Assembly: GCF_027853335.1 (NCBI RefSeq) | Contig: NZ_JAFEUS010000002.1 | Span: 2,650,514-2,714,513 of the forward strand | Reading direction: 5' to 3' | DNA length: 64,000 nt | Source: Leucobacter sp. UCMA 4100 | GTDB taxonomy: Bacteria; Actinomycetota; Actinomycetes; Actinomycetales; Microbacteriaceae | Shown: positions 43,281-53,090 of the stretch, one piece after another | Position numbering within the stretch: position 1 is the stretch's first letter | Layout of the letters: the number at the start of each line of letters is the position of its first letter | The notes under the pieces: model-generated | Databases searched by the model: none | The model's input: the letters and a program-made list of their open reading frames with translations, nothing else | Told to the model about the DNA's origin: nothing | Translations under genes and position numbers: made by a program

Positions 43281-44892
43281 GACACGCAAAAGATTGGCCG
43301 TCATCGCACTCGGGTGGGTGGTCGTCGCCGTTAGTGAGGCTGCGGCCTATATCGTTCTCGCGCTCAGCATCGTTTCTGGAAAGGGGCCTGGGGCGGTTGC
43401 CGTGGCGAGCCTCGTTGCGCTCGGAGTGACGGTGCTGGTGCAGCGGTCGGGGTACCTCACTGGCGCCAAGCTCGCCGGCGATCTTTTTGAGAAGCTCGGC
43501 GGGGCACTCGCGGAAACGAGGCTTTCGTGGTTTACCGAGCGCAACAGGTCGCTCGTGACGGGCGTCGCGTCGAGAGTTATTCCCTCGATGATGAGCGTTC
43601 CAGCGCACACGCTGCAAACCTTTATCGTTGCTCCGCTCGTTCCGCTGCTGCTCGTTGGAGGGATGGCGTTCGTTGTGCGGCCATCGGCGGCGCTTTGGGT
43701 TGGCGTGGGTCTCGGTGTCGCTCTTTGCGCACAGTATGTGGCACAGCGTTCACTCGCTCGGGCCGACCAAGGGCGAGCAGCCTGCGACGAAGCGGTTGCC
43801 GTGGGCGCCACCGAACTGCTTGAGCACCGAGAGCTCCTTCGCGCGATGGCTGGCCCAGAGCGCGCGAGTGAGCGGCTGCGTGCCGCGCAGCGTGACCAGC
43901 AGCAGCTCCTTCGACGCATCAACCGCGCCTCGGCGCTCGCTACCGGGGCAGCGAGCGCCGCAACGGTAGCACCGCTTGCCGCTGCAATGCTCACCCTGGT
44001 CTGGGGCCCCGGCAGCAGCCCCGCCGAGGCGCTCGCTCTCGTGCTCCTCACGATGCGAGCCGCGGCTCCCCTCGAAACGCTCGTCACCGCGGGGCTGTCA
44101 CTGCGTGACCTGCAAAACTCGCTCAGACAGTTCCGTGAGGTCACCGGTGCTCCCGTGCTACCAGAGGCTGAACAGCCACGCACACCCCAGTCGGCTGAAC
44201 TCGGCATCTCGGTGCGGTCGCACCGAGGCGTGCTCGGTCCGCTCGACGAGACGATTGCTGCGGGGGAGCGCGTCGTTATTTCAGGCCCCACCGGCAGTGG
44301 GAAAAGCACACTGCTCGGCCTTCTCATGCGCTTTGAAGACCCTGATGAAGGGGCGATCACCCTCGGCGGGGTGCCGCTCACCGAACTGCGCTACTCAGAA
44401 CTCGCCAACCGCGTCGCCTACGTCGCGCAAGACCCCGTCATCTTTTCGACGAGTCTTGCCGACAACATTCGCCTCGGCGATCCGCTCGCCAGCGACGATG
44501 ACGTCTTGCGCGTGGCGCGTCTCGCAGCGCTTGAGGGGGTGCTCGGGCGTGATCCGCAGGGAATTCATCAGCGGGTCGGGCATCGTGGCAGCACCCTCTC
44601 GGGAGGAGAAAAGCAGCGTGTTGCGATTGCGCGGGCGCTGCTCAAGAACGCCCCCGTTCTGGTGCTCGACGAAGCAACCTCGGCGCTTGACGCGGCGACT
44701 GAACAGCGCGTCGTGAACGCTCTCAGTAAACATCCAGAGACGACAATGCTGATTGTGGCCCACGGTGATGTTCAGGTATGGCGCCCCACAAGAGGGATAC
44801 CATTAGAGTTTGGTCGTGAGATCGCAGAAACGGCTACTCCCCTGACGAATGGGGGTAGCGCTTCGCTAGGGGCGAGCCGCGTGCAGCACTAA
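43270..44892 (+). CDS. ABC half-transporter (IrtB/YbtQ-like), permease plus ATPase
   Basis: A 540-residue protein: six-helix domain (about 8-290), then an ABC domain with Walker A GPTGSGKST (about 338), the Q-loop YVAQDPVIF, signature LSGGEKQRV (about 442) and Walker B VLVLDEATSALD. It overlaps the partner gene by 11 bp. The C-terminal 30 residues after the H-loop (VAHGD) are low complexity. It is the last gene of the iron operon. Confidence 0.88.
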   Translation: MRGKTRKRLAVIALGWVVVAVSEAAAYIVLALSIVSGKGPGAVAVASLVALGVTVLVQRSGYLTGAKLAGDLFEKLGGALAETRLSWFTERNRSLVTGVASRVIPSMMSVPAHTLQTFIVAPLVPLLLVGGMAFVVRPSAALWVGVGLGVALCAQYVAQRSLARADQGRAACDEAVAVGATELLEHRELLRAMAGPERASERLRAAQRDQQQLLRRINRASALATGAASAATVAPLAAAMLTLVWGPGSSPAEALALVLLTMRAAAPLETLVTAGLSLRDLQNSLRQFREVTGAPVLPEAEQPRTPQSAELGISVRSHRGVLGPLDETIAAGERVVISGPTGSGKSTLLGLLMRFEDPDEGAITLGGVPLTELRYSELANRVAYVAQDPVIFSTSLADNIRLGDPLASDDDVLRVARLAALEGVLGRDPQGIHQRVGHRGSTLSGGEKQRVAIARALLKNAPVLVLDEATSALDAATEQRVVNALSKHPETTMLIVAHGDVQVWRPTRGIPLEFGREIAETATPLTNGGSASLGASRVQH

Positions 44893-44997
44893 CGTCAGCT
44901 CCCGGAACACTTGTAGCGGTATCAACGACAGTGGCGCGGTGAAATTGTATGTTCTCACCAGGCGCATATACTCGATGATGCTAGGAAAAGGGGTGCG

Positions 44998-47737
44998 ATG
45001 CGTAACGTTTGGCGAGTTTTTACTCGCGACTTCAAGAGAGTCGCACGCGTACCCAAAGCGTGGATCATTATTGTTGGCGTAATTGTGACTCCGTCGCTCT
45101 ACGCCTGGTTCAATATCGCCGCGTTTTGGGATCCATACTCAAACACTGAAAATATCGCCGTCGCCGTGGTGAACCTCGATGAGGGGGGCAACCTCGGAGG
45201 CGACGGGTGACATCAATATTGGCGAAGAGCTTGAGACACAGCTCCGCGATAACGATGATCTCGGGTGGCAGTTTCTCGGTGAAAAAGAGGCCCTAGAGTC
45301 GGTGCGCAAGGGCGACACATACGCCGCGATCATCATTCCGGCCGAGTTCAGCGAAGACTTCGCGGGGCTGGCCGATGGCAAGATCGAACGCCCGACGCTT
45401 CAGTACTACGTCAACGAAAAAGAAAACGCGATCGCCCCCAAGATCACCGACGTCGGCGCATCAACGCTCGACGCCCAGGTGAATAGCGCGTTTATCTCTG
45501 AGGTTGCCAAAGCCGTCACCGAGGCGCTCAAGGGTGCTGGCGAAGACCTCACCGACAAGCTCACGAGCTCGCAGCAGGGCACAAGCGACGCGCTTCGCGA
45601 AACGGCCGACAAGGTCGATGAGACGCGCGAACGCATCGCCTCGCTGCAGGGCACGATGGACGGTTTCTCTGGCAAGATCGCCACGGCCCAGCGCACGATC
45701 GATTCGATCGATGCGACGCTTGGCGACCTGAAGAGCGCCGTTGCCCAAATCCAGACGCTCTCGGTCGAACTGCAGAGCGAGGTCGTGAAGTTCACCGACA
45801 CGGTGCTGAACGCCTACGTGACCGCAACGGGCCGTATTGCCGACGCGTCGTCGAAGGTGAACGATACGGTCGTGAAGCTCACGACGAGCGTGCATCAGGC
45901 AAACGGCGAGGTCACGACCGCGATCGACACCGTCGAAGCAAGCGTGGCGGCCCATGGAGCGGTGCTCCGCGACCTGCAGAGCATGCTCGAAGACGCCGAC
46001 CCGGCCTCAGACCTCGCCGACAAGCTTTCGAAGGCGATTGCTTCGGTCGAGGCGAGTAACGCAGCGCATCAAGACATGCTGAAGAGCCTGAAGAGTTTGA
46101 ACGGTGACCTCGATTCAACGATGGCCGCGACACAGGCGACGGCCGATTCGTTGAACGACGCCGTGCAACAGGCAGCCTCATCGTCGGCAAAGACCCGCGA
46201 TAGTCTCGCGCAGGTGGTGCCAGACTTGAACCGTGCAATCTCACTGCTGGGTTCGAGCGCCGAGGCCTTCTCAGCCACGATCGACGGCCAGCGCACGCAG
46301 CTCGTGCAGGTCTCGAATTTGCTCGACAACTTCGAGACGCAGCTGGGCGGCACGAATGATGCCCTCGCAGCGCTCGACAAGAACCTTGCGGCGACCCAGA
46401 AAAGCCTCGAGACGATTCGCACTGATGTGCTCGCACTCAGCAGCGCCGACACCTGGAACAAGCTGCAAACCCTCACGGGGCTGAATGCCGAGCGCATCGC
46501 GCACTTCATGGCGTCGCCAGTCGAGGTCAACGAGCACGTCCTCTTTCCCGTCGAAGCATACGGCGACGCTATGGCGCCGCTCTTCATGAACCTCTCGTTG
46601 TGGATCGGGGCCTTCGTGCTCATGGTTATTTTCAGGCTTGAGGTTGACCGCGATGAGGTGGGCGATATTACCGTGCGCGAAGCGTACGTTGGCCGCTGGC
46701 TGTTCCTCGCCGTGCTGAGCGTTCTGCAGGCGGTGCTCCTGTGCGTCGGCACGCTCATGCTCGGGGTGCAAACGGTGAACCCTGTCGTGTTCATTACAAC
46801 GGGTGTGCTTATTGGCCTCGCCTACTTCAGCATCATCTACGCCCTCTCGGTGTCGTTTGGCTACGTGGGCAAGGGTCTCTGCATCATTCTCGTGATCATG
46901 CAGATTCCTGGCGCGGCGGGTCTCTACCCGATTGAGATGATGCCCGAGTTCTTCAAGATGTTGAACCCGTATCTGCCGTTCACCTATGGCATCGATGCGA
47001 TTCGTGAAACCGTGAGCGGTTTCTACGGCGGCGAGTACTGGCGCTGCATGGGCATTCTCGCGATCTTCTTCGCGCTTGCTGGGGTGCTCGGGCTTGTCTT
47101 GCGTCAGTACCTCGGCCACTTCACCCTCTTCTTCAACCGCAATATCGCTGCGACGCACCTGCTCGTGAGCGAAGACGTACAGGTAGTCGGCAGCCGCTAC
47201 CGCTTCGGGCGGGTGATTCAGGCCCTCTCGAACCAAGAAGGCTACCGACGAGAGGTTGTTCCCAAAGCTCTCAACTTCTTGCGACGCTACCCAATGATTG
47301 TGCGCGTGGTCATTAGCGCTGGTATCGCGATTCTCGTGCTGCTCGGCTTTGCTGCGTGGCTAAACCCCGACAACGCAGCGACCTACCTTGGCCTCTGGGT
47401 TGGCGTGTGCCTGTTCATTATCGCGAGCCTCATCATTCTCGAGTACCTCAGACAGGCGCTTCGCTCGGCGAGCGAGCTTGGCGACATGAGTGAGGCAGAG
47501 CTTCGTGAGAAACTCATCCTCTCGGCTCCTATGGGAGCAGGGTGGGGCGGCACGCTGCCAGATGCTGAACCGACCGCAACGGCGGTGTTGCCGAAGCAAG
47601 ATATCGCAGAGACCACCGTCGCCGATGAAGCTTACCCAGACGGGCTTGCAGTACTTGAAGCGATGCTCGAACGTGAGCATGAGCGAGTAGAACGTGAGCG
47701 TGAGCACGACGATCATGACCGGGGTGAGCGAGAATGA
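44998..47737 (+). pseudogene. YhgE/Pip-type membrane protein, frame broken by one extra G
   Basis: Residues 1-60 (one membrane helix, then VNLDEG) are in one frame (ATG 44998, stop at 45210). The remaining 850 residues are in the next frame. Removing one G from the run GGGGGG at 45182-45187 joins them as NLDEGATSEATGDINIGEE, giving a continuous protein of about 912 residues. The repaired product has one N-terminal helix, a large extracellular coiled-coil/helical region (about 60-470) and five or six C-terminal helices, as in YhgE/Pip (phage infection protein) and EsaA-like proteins. The cause may be mutation or sequencing error. Confidence 0.85.
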
Positions 47738-49917
47738 AAAATATCGCACAGGTTTTTCTGCAAGATATGCGACGTGTTTCGCAGAACATGACGGCCATGA
47801 TCGTCGTGTTCGGCCTCATCGTCATTCCCTCGCTCTTCACCTGGTTCAACGTGATTGCGAGCTGGAACCCGTTCGAGAACACGAAGGGGCTCACGGTCGC
47901 CGTTGCGAACTCTGACGAGGGGCACGAGAGCGAGCTCTTTCCGTTGCGCATCAATGTGGGTGAGCAGGTGCTCTCAGCGCTGCGTGCCAACGATGACCTC
48001 GACTGGGTGGTAACCACCGAGGAAGAGGCTATTGAGGGCACGCAGACCGGCGAGTACTACGCCGCGATCGTGATGCCGAAAGACTTCAGCACGCGCATGC
48101 TTTCGTTCTATGCCCACGGCAGCGAGCGAACCGAGATCGAGTACTACACGAACGAGAAGAAGAACGCGCTCGCGCCGAAGATCACCGAGCAGGGGGCTGG
48201 AACGGTCTCGCGACAAATCAACGAGGCCTTTACGAAGACCCTCAACGAGGTCGGACTCACCGTCATCAACTCGCTCTCGTCGTACATCGACGACGCCGAC
48301 ACGCAAATTGCCCTGTCGAAAATGCAGGCCCACGTGGGTGAAATCTCGGCGCAACTCAAAGCCGGGGCAGAGACCGCGCAGATGTTCAGCACCCTCATTG
48401 GTGCAAGCACATCGCTCGTGACGAGTGCTTCAGACATTGCCGAGGCCGCCGGCTCGTCGTTGCGTGAGGTTGCCGATGCCTCAGGCACCGCGGTGCAGGG
48501 CGCAAACGAACTCAAGAACACGGTTGACGTGGCGCTCTCGGCGCTGGGTCAGGCCTTTAGCTCGAGCGCCGAGAGCTACGGGGCGGTCGCCGACAAGCTC
48601 AATACGCTGTACGGCGCCGCCGATCAGCAGGCTGGCAGCCTCGCATCAACGACGACCGCGGCAGCGAAGAGCATCGACACGCACATCGCGAACTTTAGGT
48701 CGGTGCGCAACGAACTCGTGAACACCGTTGGGCCGATCTTGCCGCCCGAGAGCAAGCCTGGCTTTGACGCGGTCGTCAAGAGTATGGACCGTGCGATTGA
48801 TCGGCAGCAGGCGGCGAGCGACCGCTTGCACGCTGCTGCGAAGAGCATCACTGACTCGCGGGCCTCACAGCAGCAGACGAAGCAGGACATTCTTGCCCTT
48901 GTGAATGAGGCGAAGGGCGCTGTGCAAGACGCGGCAGACGCCTACTCGAAGAGTCTCGAACCCAAGCTTCAGCAGCTCGCTGCAACCCTCACCGATGTGA
49001 AGGCGGGTGTCTCAAGCGTTGGCGCCGACCTTTCAAGCCTCACCAACGGACTCTCTGGCGCTGGCTCGCTCGTCGAAGCGCTCACGAGCGCCGAAGAGAC
49101 GACGGCCGAGGCGGCTGACGATCTCACCGAGGTAGCCGAGCGCTTCGACAAGCTCTCGAAAGCTCTCGAGAAGAGTCTCGACTCTGGTGACCTCACGGCT
49201 ATTTCAGACGTCATAGGCGCGAACCCAGAAATGCTCGCTGCCGTGCTCTCAGAACCGGCAAGCTTCAACCGCATTCCGGTGTTCGAGGTTTCGAGCTTTG
49301 GTACGGCGATGGCTCCGCTCTACACGGTGCTCGCACTATGGGTCGGTGCGTTGCTCGCCGCCGTATCGATTCGCGTCGGGGTTTCGCGCCACGGCATGGA
49401 GCTCGAAACGCCGCTGACGCCAACGCAAACGTACATTGGCCGCTACGGCATCTTTGCACTCGTCGGCCTCTTCCAGAGCACCGTCCTGTGCCTTGGTCTC
49501 ATGCTCTTTGTGCAGGTGCAGCCAGCCCATCCGTTCTTACTCGTCTTTGCCGGCTGGGTGATCTCAACGGTCTTCACCATGCTCATTTACACGCTCGTTG
49601 TCGCCTTCGGCAACGCCGGCAAGGCGATCGCGGTGCTCTTGCTCGTGATTCAGATCTCGAGTTCAGGCGGCGCATACCCGCTGCAGCTGCTCCCTCAGTG
49701 GTTCCAGAACATCAGCCCATTCCTGCCGGCAACCCACGCGGTGAGTGCGCTGCGCTCGGCGCTCGCTGGCACCTATCAGGGCGATTTCTGGATCTCGATC
49801 GGTTCGCTCGCGCTCTTCCTCGTGCCCACGCTCTTGCTCGGGCTCGTACTGCGCAGGCCGCTCATGAAGGGCAACCAGAAGCTCATCGAGGCGATCGAGT
49901 CGACCAGGCTTATGTAG
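47734..49917 (+). CDS. YhgE/Pip-type membrane protein
   Basis: A 727-residue intact relative of the previous gene: N-terminal helix (about 20-40) with IPSLFTWFNVIASWNPF, then a long helical extracellular part rich in Ala, Ser and Lys, then about five C-terminal helices with SSSGGAYPLQLLPQWFQNISPFLPATHAV. The family includes a Lactococcus phage-infection protein and Gram-positive type VII secretion-related proteins, but most members have no proven function. ATGA overlap with the previous gene implies they act together. Confidence 0.88.
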   Translation: MKNIAQVFLQDMRRVSQNMTAMIVVFGLIVIPSLFTWFNVIASWNPFENTKGLTVAVANSDEGHESELFPLRINVGEQVLSALRANDDLDWVVTTEEEAIEGTQTGEYYAAIVMPKDFSTRMLSFYAHGSERTEIEYYTNEKKNALAPKITEQGAGTVSRQINEAFTKTLNEVGLTVINSLSSYIDDADTQIALSKMQAHVGEISAQLKAGAETAQMFSTLIGASTSLVTSASDIAEAAGSSLREVADASGTAVQGANELKNTVDVALSALGQAFSSSAESYGAVADKLNTLYGAADQQAGSLASTTTAAAKSIDTHIANFRSVRNELVNTVGPILPPESKPGFDAVVKSMDRAIDRQQAASDRLHAAAKSITDSRASQQQTKQDILALVNEAKGAVQDAADAYSKSLEPKLQQLAATLTDVKAGVSSVGADLSSLTNGLSGAGSLVEALTSAEETTAEAADDLTEVAERFDKLSKALEKSLDSGDLTAISDVIGANPEMLAAVLSEPASFNRIPVFEVSSFGTAMAPLYTVLALWVGALLAAVSIRVGVSRHGMELETPLTPTQTYIGRYGIFALVGLFQSTVLCLGLMLFVQVQPAHPFLLVFAGWVISTVFTMLIYTLVVAFGNAGKAIAVLLLVIQISSSGGAYPLQLLPQWFQNISPFLPATHAVSALRSALAGTYQGDFWISIGSLALFLVPTLLLGLVLRRPLMKGNQKLIEAIESTRLM

Positions 49918-50671
49918 TGGGCTTGCCGACTCGCGAGAGCAGTTGGTCGACCACGACGTACACGTAGCCGAAGCCAATGAGCGCGACGCTGAGGGCAATG
50001 ATCCACAGCGCAACGCCGCCGACGCCGAGTTCGGCGACGTTCATGAACGGGTATGGGTAGGTCTGGCCGGGGTTGAACTCGACCCCGGCTGCCCCCGCAG
50101 TAAAGGCAAAAACGAGGTACGCATAAGGAATGAGCGCCCAGAGGGGCGGCTCGATCCAGCGAAACGATCCCTTCGGCACGAAGAGTAGCCAGTCAACGAT
50201 CACGAGGCACGGGGTGATGATGTGCACGAGGTTGTCGGTGAGTGAGAAAACCTCGTAGTCGCCTGCCTGCTCGAAGGTCGTGGGAACGAGCACGACGAGA
50301 TAAATGAGCATCGTCACTGTGATGGCCATCATGATAGCCCCGCTCACGCGAGCTGAGGGCGTCGAGGTGCCGTGTGCTCCAGAAGTGGCGAGGTCGCGAA
50401 GGGTCACGACGATGAGGGCTGCGACCCACAGTAGGCACAGGATGTTGCTCTGCACCGTGAAAAAGAGCAGGCTGTCCCACGAGGGTGATCCGCTGAAAAG
50501 CCCGGTGATGCGCGCGATACCCATCGCGATCGCGATAATCGCCCCGGCCCGGTACGCGAGGGCGAGCCAACGGTGAGCGATTGCTCCACGCTCGACGAAC
50601 CTTCCTGAGGTTTCGGCTGCCCTGGTGGGCAAGTGGTGAGCGGTGGCCTGAGTCTCGTTTCGCTGCGTCAC
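49910..50671 (-). CDS. Pr6Pr family membrane protein
   Basis: About 253 residues with six membrane helices. Conserved features include FFTVQSNILC, DNLVHIITPCLVIVDWLLF and an NPGQTYPYPFMN loop, which fit the Pr6Pr (FAR-17a/AIG1-like) membrane family. GTG 50671 is preferred because GAGGGG lies 7 nt upstream; ATG 50677 and GTG 50686 are also in frame. It ends convergently with the Pip gene. Function unknown. Confidence 0.8.
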   Translation of the reverse strand: MTQRNETQATAHHLPTRAAETSGRFVERGAIAHRWLALAYRAGAIIAIAMGIARITGLFSGSPSWDSLLFFTVQSNILCLLWVAALIVVTLRDLATSGAHGTSTPSARVSGAIMMAITVTMLIYLVVLVPTTFEQAGDYEVFSLTDNLVHIITPCLVIVDWLLFVPKGSFRWIEPPLWALIPYAYLVFAFTAGAAGVEFNPGQTYPYPFMNVAELGVGGVALWIIALSVALIGFGYVYVVVDQLLSRVGKPTT

Positions 50672-50704
50672 GTGCATACCCCTCACTGTATCGCGTTGCT
50701 GCGC

Positions 50705-52102
50705 TTACTCTGCGCTCGTGAGGTCCCTCAGCGCGGCGCCGAGCTCGCGAACGCCCTCGGCGATTTGCGCTGGTGTTGCCGCGCCGAACGAGAGCCGTAT
50801 GAATGGTGCCGGGGGTTCGTTCACGAAGAAATGTCTGCCGTCGCCCACGAGGAGTCCAGCGCGATACGCGGCATCGGTGAGCTGCGAGGTGTTGGTGCCG
50901 CTCGGCAATTTCGCCCAGAGGTGCAAACCGCCAGTGGGTCTCGTGGTGACCGTGGCCTCGGGAAGCGAAGTCTCGAGGCTTGCGAGCAGTGCATTGCGTC
51001 GTTCGGTGAGCGCGGTGCGCAAGCGCCCCAGGTGTCTCGGCCAGGCTTGCGAGGTGAGCAGTGCCACACCGATCTCTTGGGTGAGGGGAGAGACGCACAG
51101 GTCGTCGGCGGTGCGCGATGCTCGAAGACGCTCGCCAGCGGGCCCGCGTGCGATGATCGCTCCGAGCCGCAGGCCTGGCGAAGCGGGTTTTGAAAAGGTC
51201 GTCACCGTGACGACATGGCCGTGCGGATCGTCGCCAAAGAGTGGCGGCGGAGGCTGCTGCGCGAACGCAAGATGTCTCGCCCAGTCGTCTTCGATGATGA
51301 ACGCGCCGTGTGCTGCAGCGAGCTCGATGACGGCTGCCCGACGCGATGGGCTGAGCACGGCTCCGGTTGGGTTCGCGAAGCTTGGCTGGAGATAGATGAT
51401 GCGGGCCTTGGTGCGCTCGAGTTCTCCCGCGAGTCGCTCGACGATGATCCCGTCGGCGTCGGCCGGAACAGACGCGATCGAGAGCCCTGCGCTCTGGGCT
51501 GCGAGAATTGCGCCGGGGTAGCTGGGGCTCTCGGTAATGACCGTTGCGCCGGGTTCGGCGAGGGTGCGCATCGCGAACACGAGTCCCTGTTGGCCGCCAG
51601 AGACGACGAGCACATCGGCGGGGTCGGCTCGATACTCTGCTGCGATGACGCGGCGGAGTTCTGGCGAGCCCGCAGGGGCCGTCATGCTCCAGGAGCGAGG
51701 GTTCCTTGCGGCTCTTGAGGTGATGCGTTGCAGGTCTTCTTGCGGGAGGATATCGCCCGAAAGGTAGCCCCACGAGAGGGGTAGATGCTCGCCCGAACCG
51801 TAGCTGCCGAGCCGGCTTGCCCGGTCGGCATCGACACGCGCTGGCCCGAGCGTTTGTGACTGCCAGGAGTAGTCGGGCTCACTCGTGCGTTTGGGGCCTG
51901 ACGCGAAGGTGCCACGGCCCGGCTCAGTGCGCACGAGCCCGTGGGCCGCGAGCCGCGCGAGCGCGTCAGAAACCGTCGCCGCACTTGCCTGAAACCGCTT
52001 TGAGAGTTCGCGCACTCCGGGAAGTCTCTCACCAGTGCGCATACGAGCGACCTCATAGGCGAGAGTCGCGGCGATTGCGTCTGCTCTGTTATCGTGGATC
52101 AT
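50705..52102 (-). CDS. MocR-type regulator (GntR HTH fused to aminotransferase fold)
   Basis: A 465-residue protein. Residues 1-75 form a GntR winged helix (LPGVRELSKRFQASAATVSDALARLAAHGLV), and the rest is a fold-type I aminotransferase domain with the PLP Lys in TFSKPASPGLRLG (about 305) and ANPTGAVLSPSRR. Such proteins usually sense PLP or an amino compound. Note that the residue after the Lys differs from many enzymes, consistent with a regulatory role. It is divergent from a GNAT gene, its likely target. Confidence 0.92.
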   Translation of the reverse strand: MIHDNRADAIAATLAYEVARMRTGERLPGVRELSKRFQASAATVSDALARLAAHGLVRTEPGRGTFASGPKRTSEPDYSWQSQTLGPARVDADRASRLGSYGSGEHLPLSWGYLSGDILPQEDLQRITSRAARNPRSWSMTAPAGSPELRRVIAAEYRADPADVLVVSGGQQGLVFAMRTLAEPGATVITESPSYPGAILAAQSAGLSIASVPADADGIIVERLAGELERTKARIIYLQPSFANPTGAVLSPSRRAAVIELAAAHGAFIIEDDWARHLAFAQQPPPPLFGDDPHGHVVTVTTFSKPASPGLRLGAIIARGPAGERLRASRTADDLCVSPLTQEIGVALLTSQAWPRHLGRLRTALTERRNALLASLETSLPEATVTTRPTGGLHLWAKLPSGTNTSQLTDAAYRAGLLVGDGRHFFVNEPPAPFIRLSFGAATPAQIAEGVRELGAALRDLTSAE

Positions 52103-52117
52103 GAAGCTATTAGATAA

Positions 52118-52147
52118 CGTTACTCTCAATTTTGCAAGAGCGTTACT
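52118..52147. promoter_or_regulatory. direct repeat in MocR/GNAT intergenic region
   Basis: CGTTACT occurs at 52118-52124 and again at 52141-52147, a 23-bp offset (about two helical turns). MocR proteins typically bind direct repeats spaced this way. Confidence 0.55.
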
Positions 52148-52259
52148 GGGTGCTCTTCGGTGAGGGAGTGTGTTCAGGGCCGTGCCCCGCCATCGCTCGG
52201 CGCACTGGCGCGTCGCCCGAGAGGCGAGCACAATTGAACGTACCCACAGAAAGAAACCC

Positions 52260-52727
52260 ATGACTGAACAGAACACCCTCACCGTACGCCCACTCGAAAT
52301 GGCCGACGAAGCCCGCTGGCGTGAACTCTTTCGCGCATACCGCGAGTTCTACGAGCTCGAACCCTCGGAAGCCGTCGTCTCGACCGCTTGGGGGTGGATG
52401 ATGGACCCGACGCACGAGTGCAAGGCGCTCGTCGCCGAGCAGCAGGGAACACTCCTTGGCATCGCGCACCATCGCCGAGTCTCATCGCCCTATACGGCGA
52501 CCACGAGCATCTTCCTTGACGACCTCTTCACCGACCCTGCCGCGCGTGGTCGCGGTGTCGGGCGCGCACTCATCGAACGGCTCCAGGCCATGGCCGCAGC
52601 CGAGGGGCGTTCGGGAGTCGAGTGGGTCACCGCCGACGACAACCTCCAGGCCCAGGCCCTCTACAACACGCTCGCGACGCGGGCGAGGTGGGTGACCTAC
52701 GAGGCTGATCCGCTGCCATCGGCATAA
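52260..52727 (+). CDS. GNAT family N-acetyltransferase
   Basis: A 155-residue acetyl-CoA-dependent transferase. The acetyl-CoA loop RGRGVGRALIERL is at about residues 98-110, with the TADDN..AQALYNTLA segment near the end. ATG 52260 is chosen; the earlier frame start is not supported. It is divergent from the MocR regulator. The acceptor is unknown. Confidence 0.88.
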   Translation: MTEQNTLTVRPLEMADEARWRELFRAYREFYELEPSEAVVSTAWGWMMDPTHECKALVAEQQGTLLGIAHHRRVSSPYTATTSIFLDDLFTDPAARGRGVGRALIERLQAMAAAEGRSGVEWVTADDNLQAQALYNTLATRARWVTYEADPLPSA

Positions 52728-52734
52728 CCTGAGA

Positions 52735-52773
52735 CGCGCGGTTGCTCGCAGAACGTTCGCCGGCAACCGCGCG
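52735..52773. terminator. bidirectional hairpin between GNAT and csoR
   Basis: CGCGCGGTTGC (52735-52745) pairs exactly with GCAACCGCGCG (52763-52773), loop of 17 nt. There is no strong T-run. It sits between convergent gene ends. Confidence 0.6.
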
Positions 52774-52778
52774 ACAAG

Positions 52779-53090
52779 TTACGACTTCACGAGCCGCGCG
52801 ATGGCGTCAGAGGCCTCTTTGAGCTTTGCCTCGGCTTCGGGGCCGCCCTGTTTCGCGGCGTCGACGACGCAGTGGCCGAGGTGGTCACTGAGCAGGCCCA
52901 AGGCGACGTTTTCGAGGGCCGAGGTGATCGCGCTGATTTGCGTGAGAATGTCGATACAGTAGGCCTCTTCATCGACCATGCGGTGCACGCCGCGTGCCTG
53001 CCCCTCGATGCGCTTGAGGCGCGCGAGGTAGCGGTCTTTATCGCTGATGTAGCCGTGGTGTGCGTGCTCGTGCTGAGGTTCGGCGGTCAT
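52779..53090 (-). CDS. csoR: CsoR-type copper-sensing repressor
   Basis: A 103-residue all-helical metalloregulator. It has the CsoR Cu(I) ligand set: Cys in EEAYCID (about 45), then His and Cys in the HLGHC segment (about 70 and 74). It begins with a His-rich stretch before KDRYLARLKRIEGQARG. It overlaps the copB-type ATPase gene by 4 bp, so it is expressed with it, and CsoR boxes lie upstream of both divergent copper units. Confidence 0.93.
   Translation of the reverse strand: MTAEPQHEHAHHGYISDKDRYLARLKRIEGQARGVHRMVDEEAYCIDILTQISAITSALENVALGLLSDHLGHCVVDAAKQGGPEAEAKLKEASDAIARLVKS

Noticed and set aside
43347-44381. 344-codon minus-strand Ser/Arg-rich frame
   Set aside because: Antisense to the second half-transporter, whose Walker and signature motifs are clear.
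50193-51773. 526-codon minus-strand frame rich in Arg and His
   Set aside because: It overlaps the MocR regulator and Pr6Pr genes in another frame and has no recognisable domain; a codon-bias shadow.
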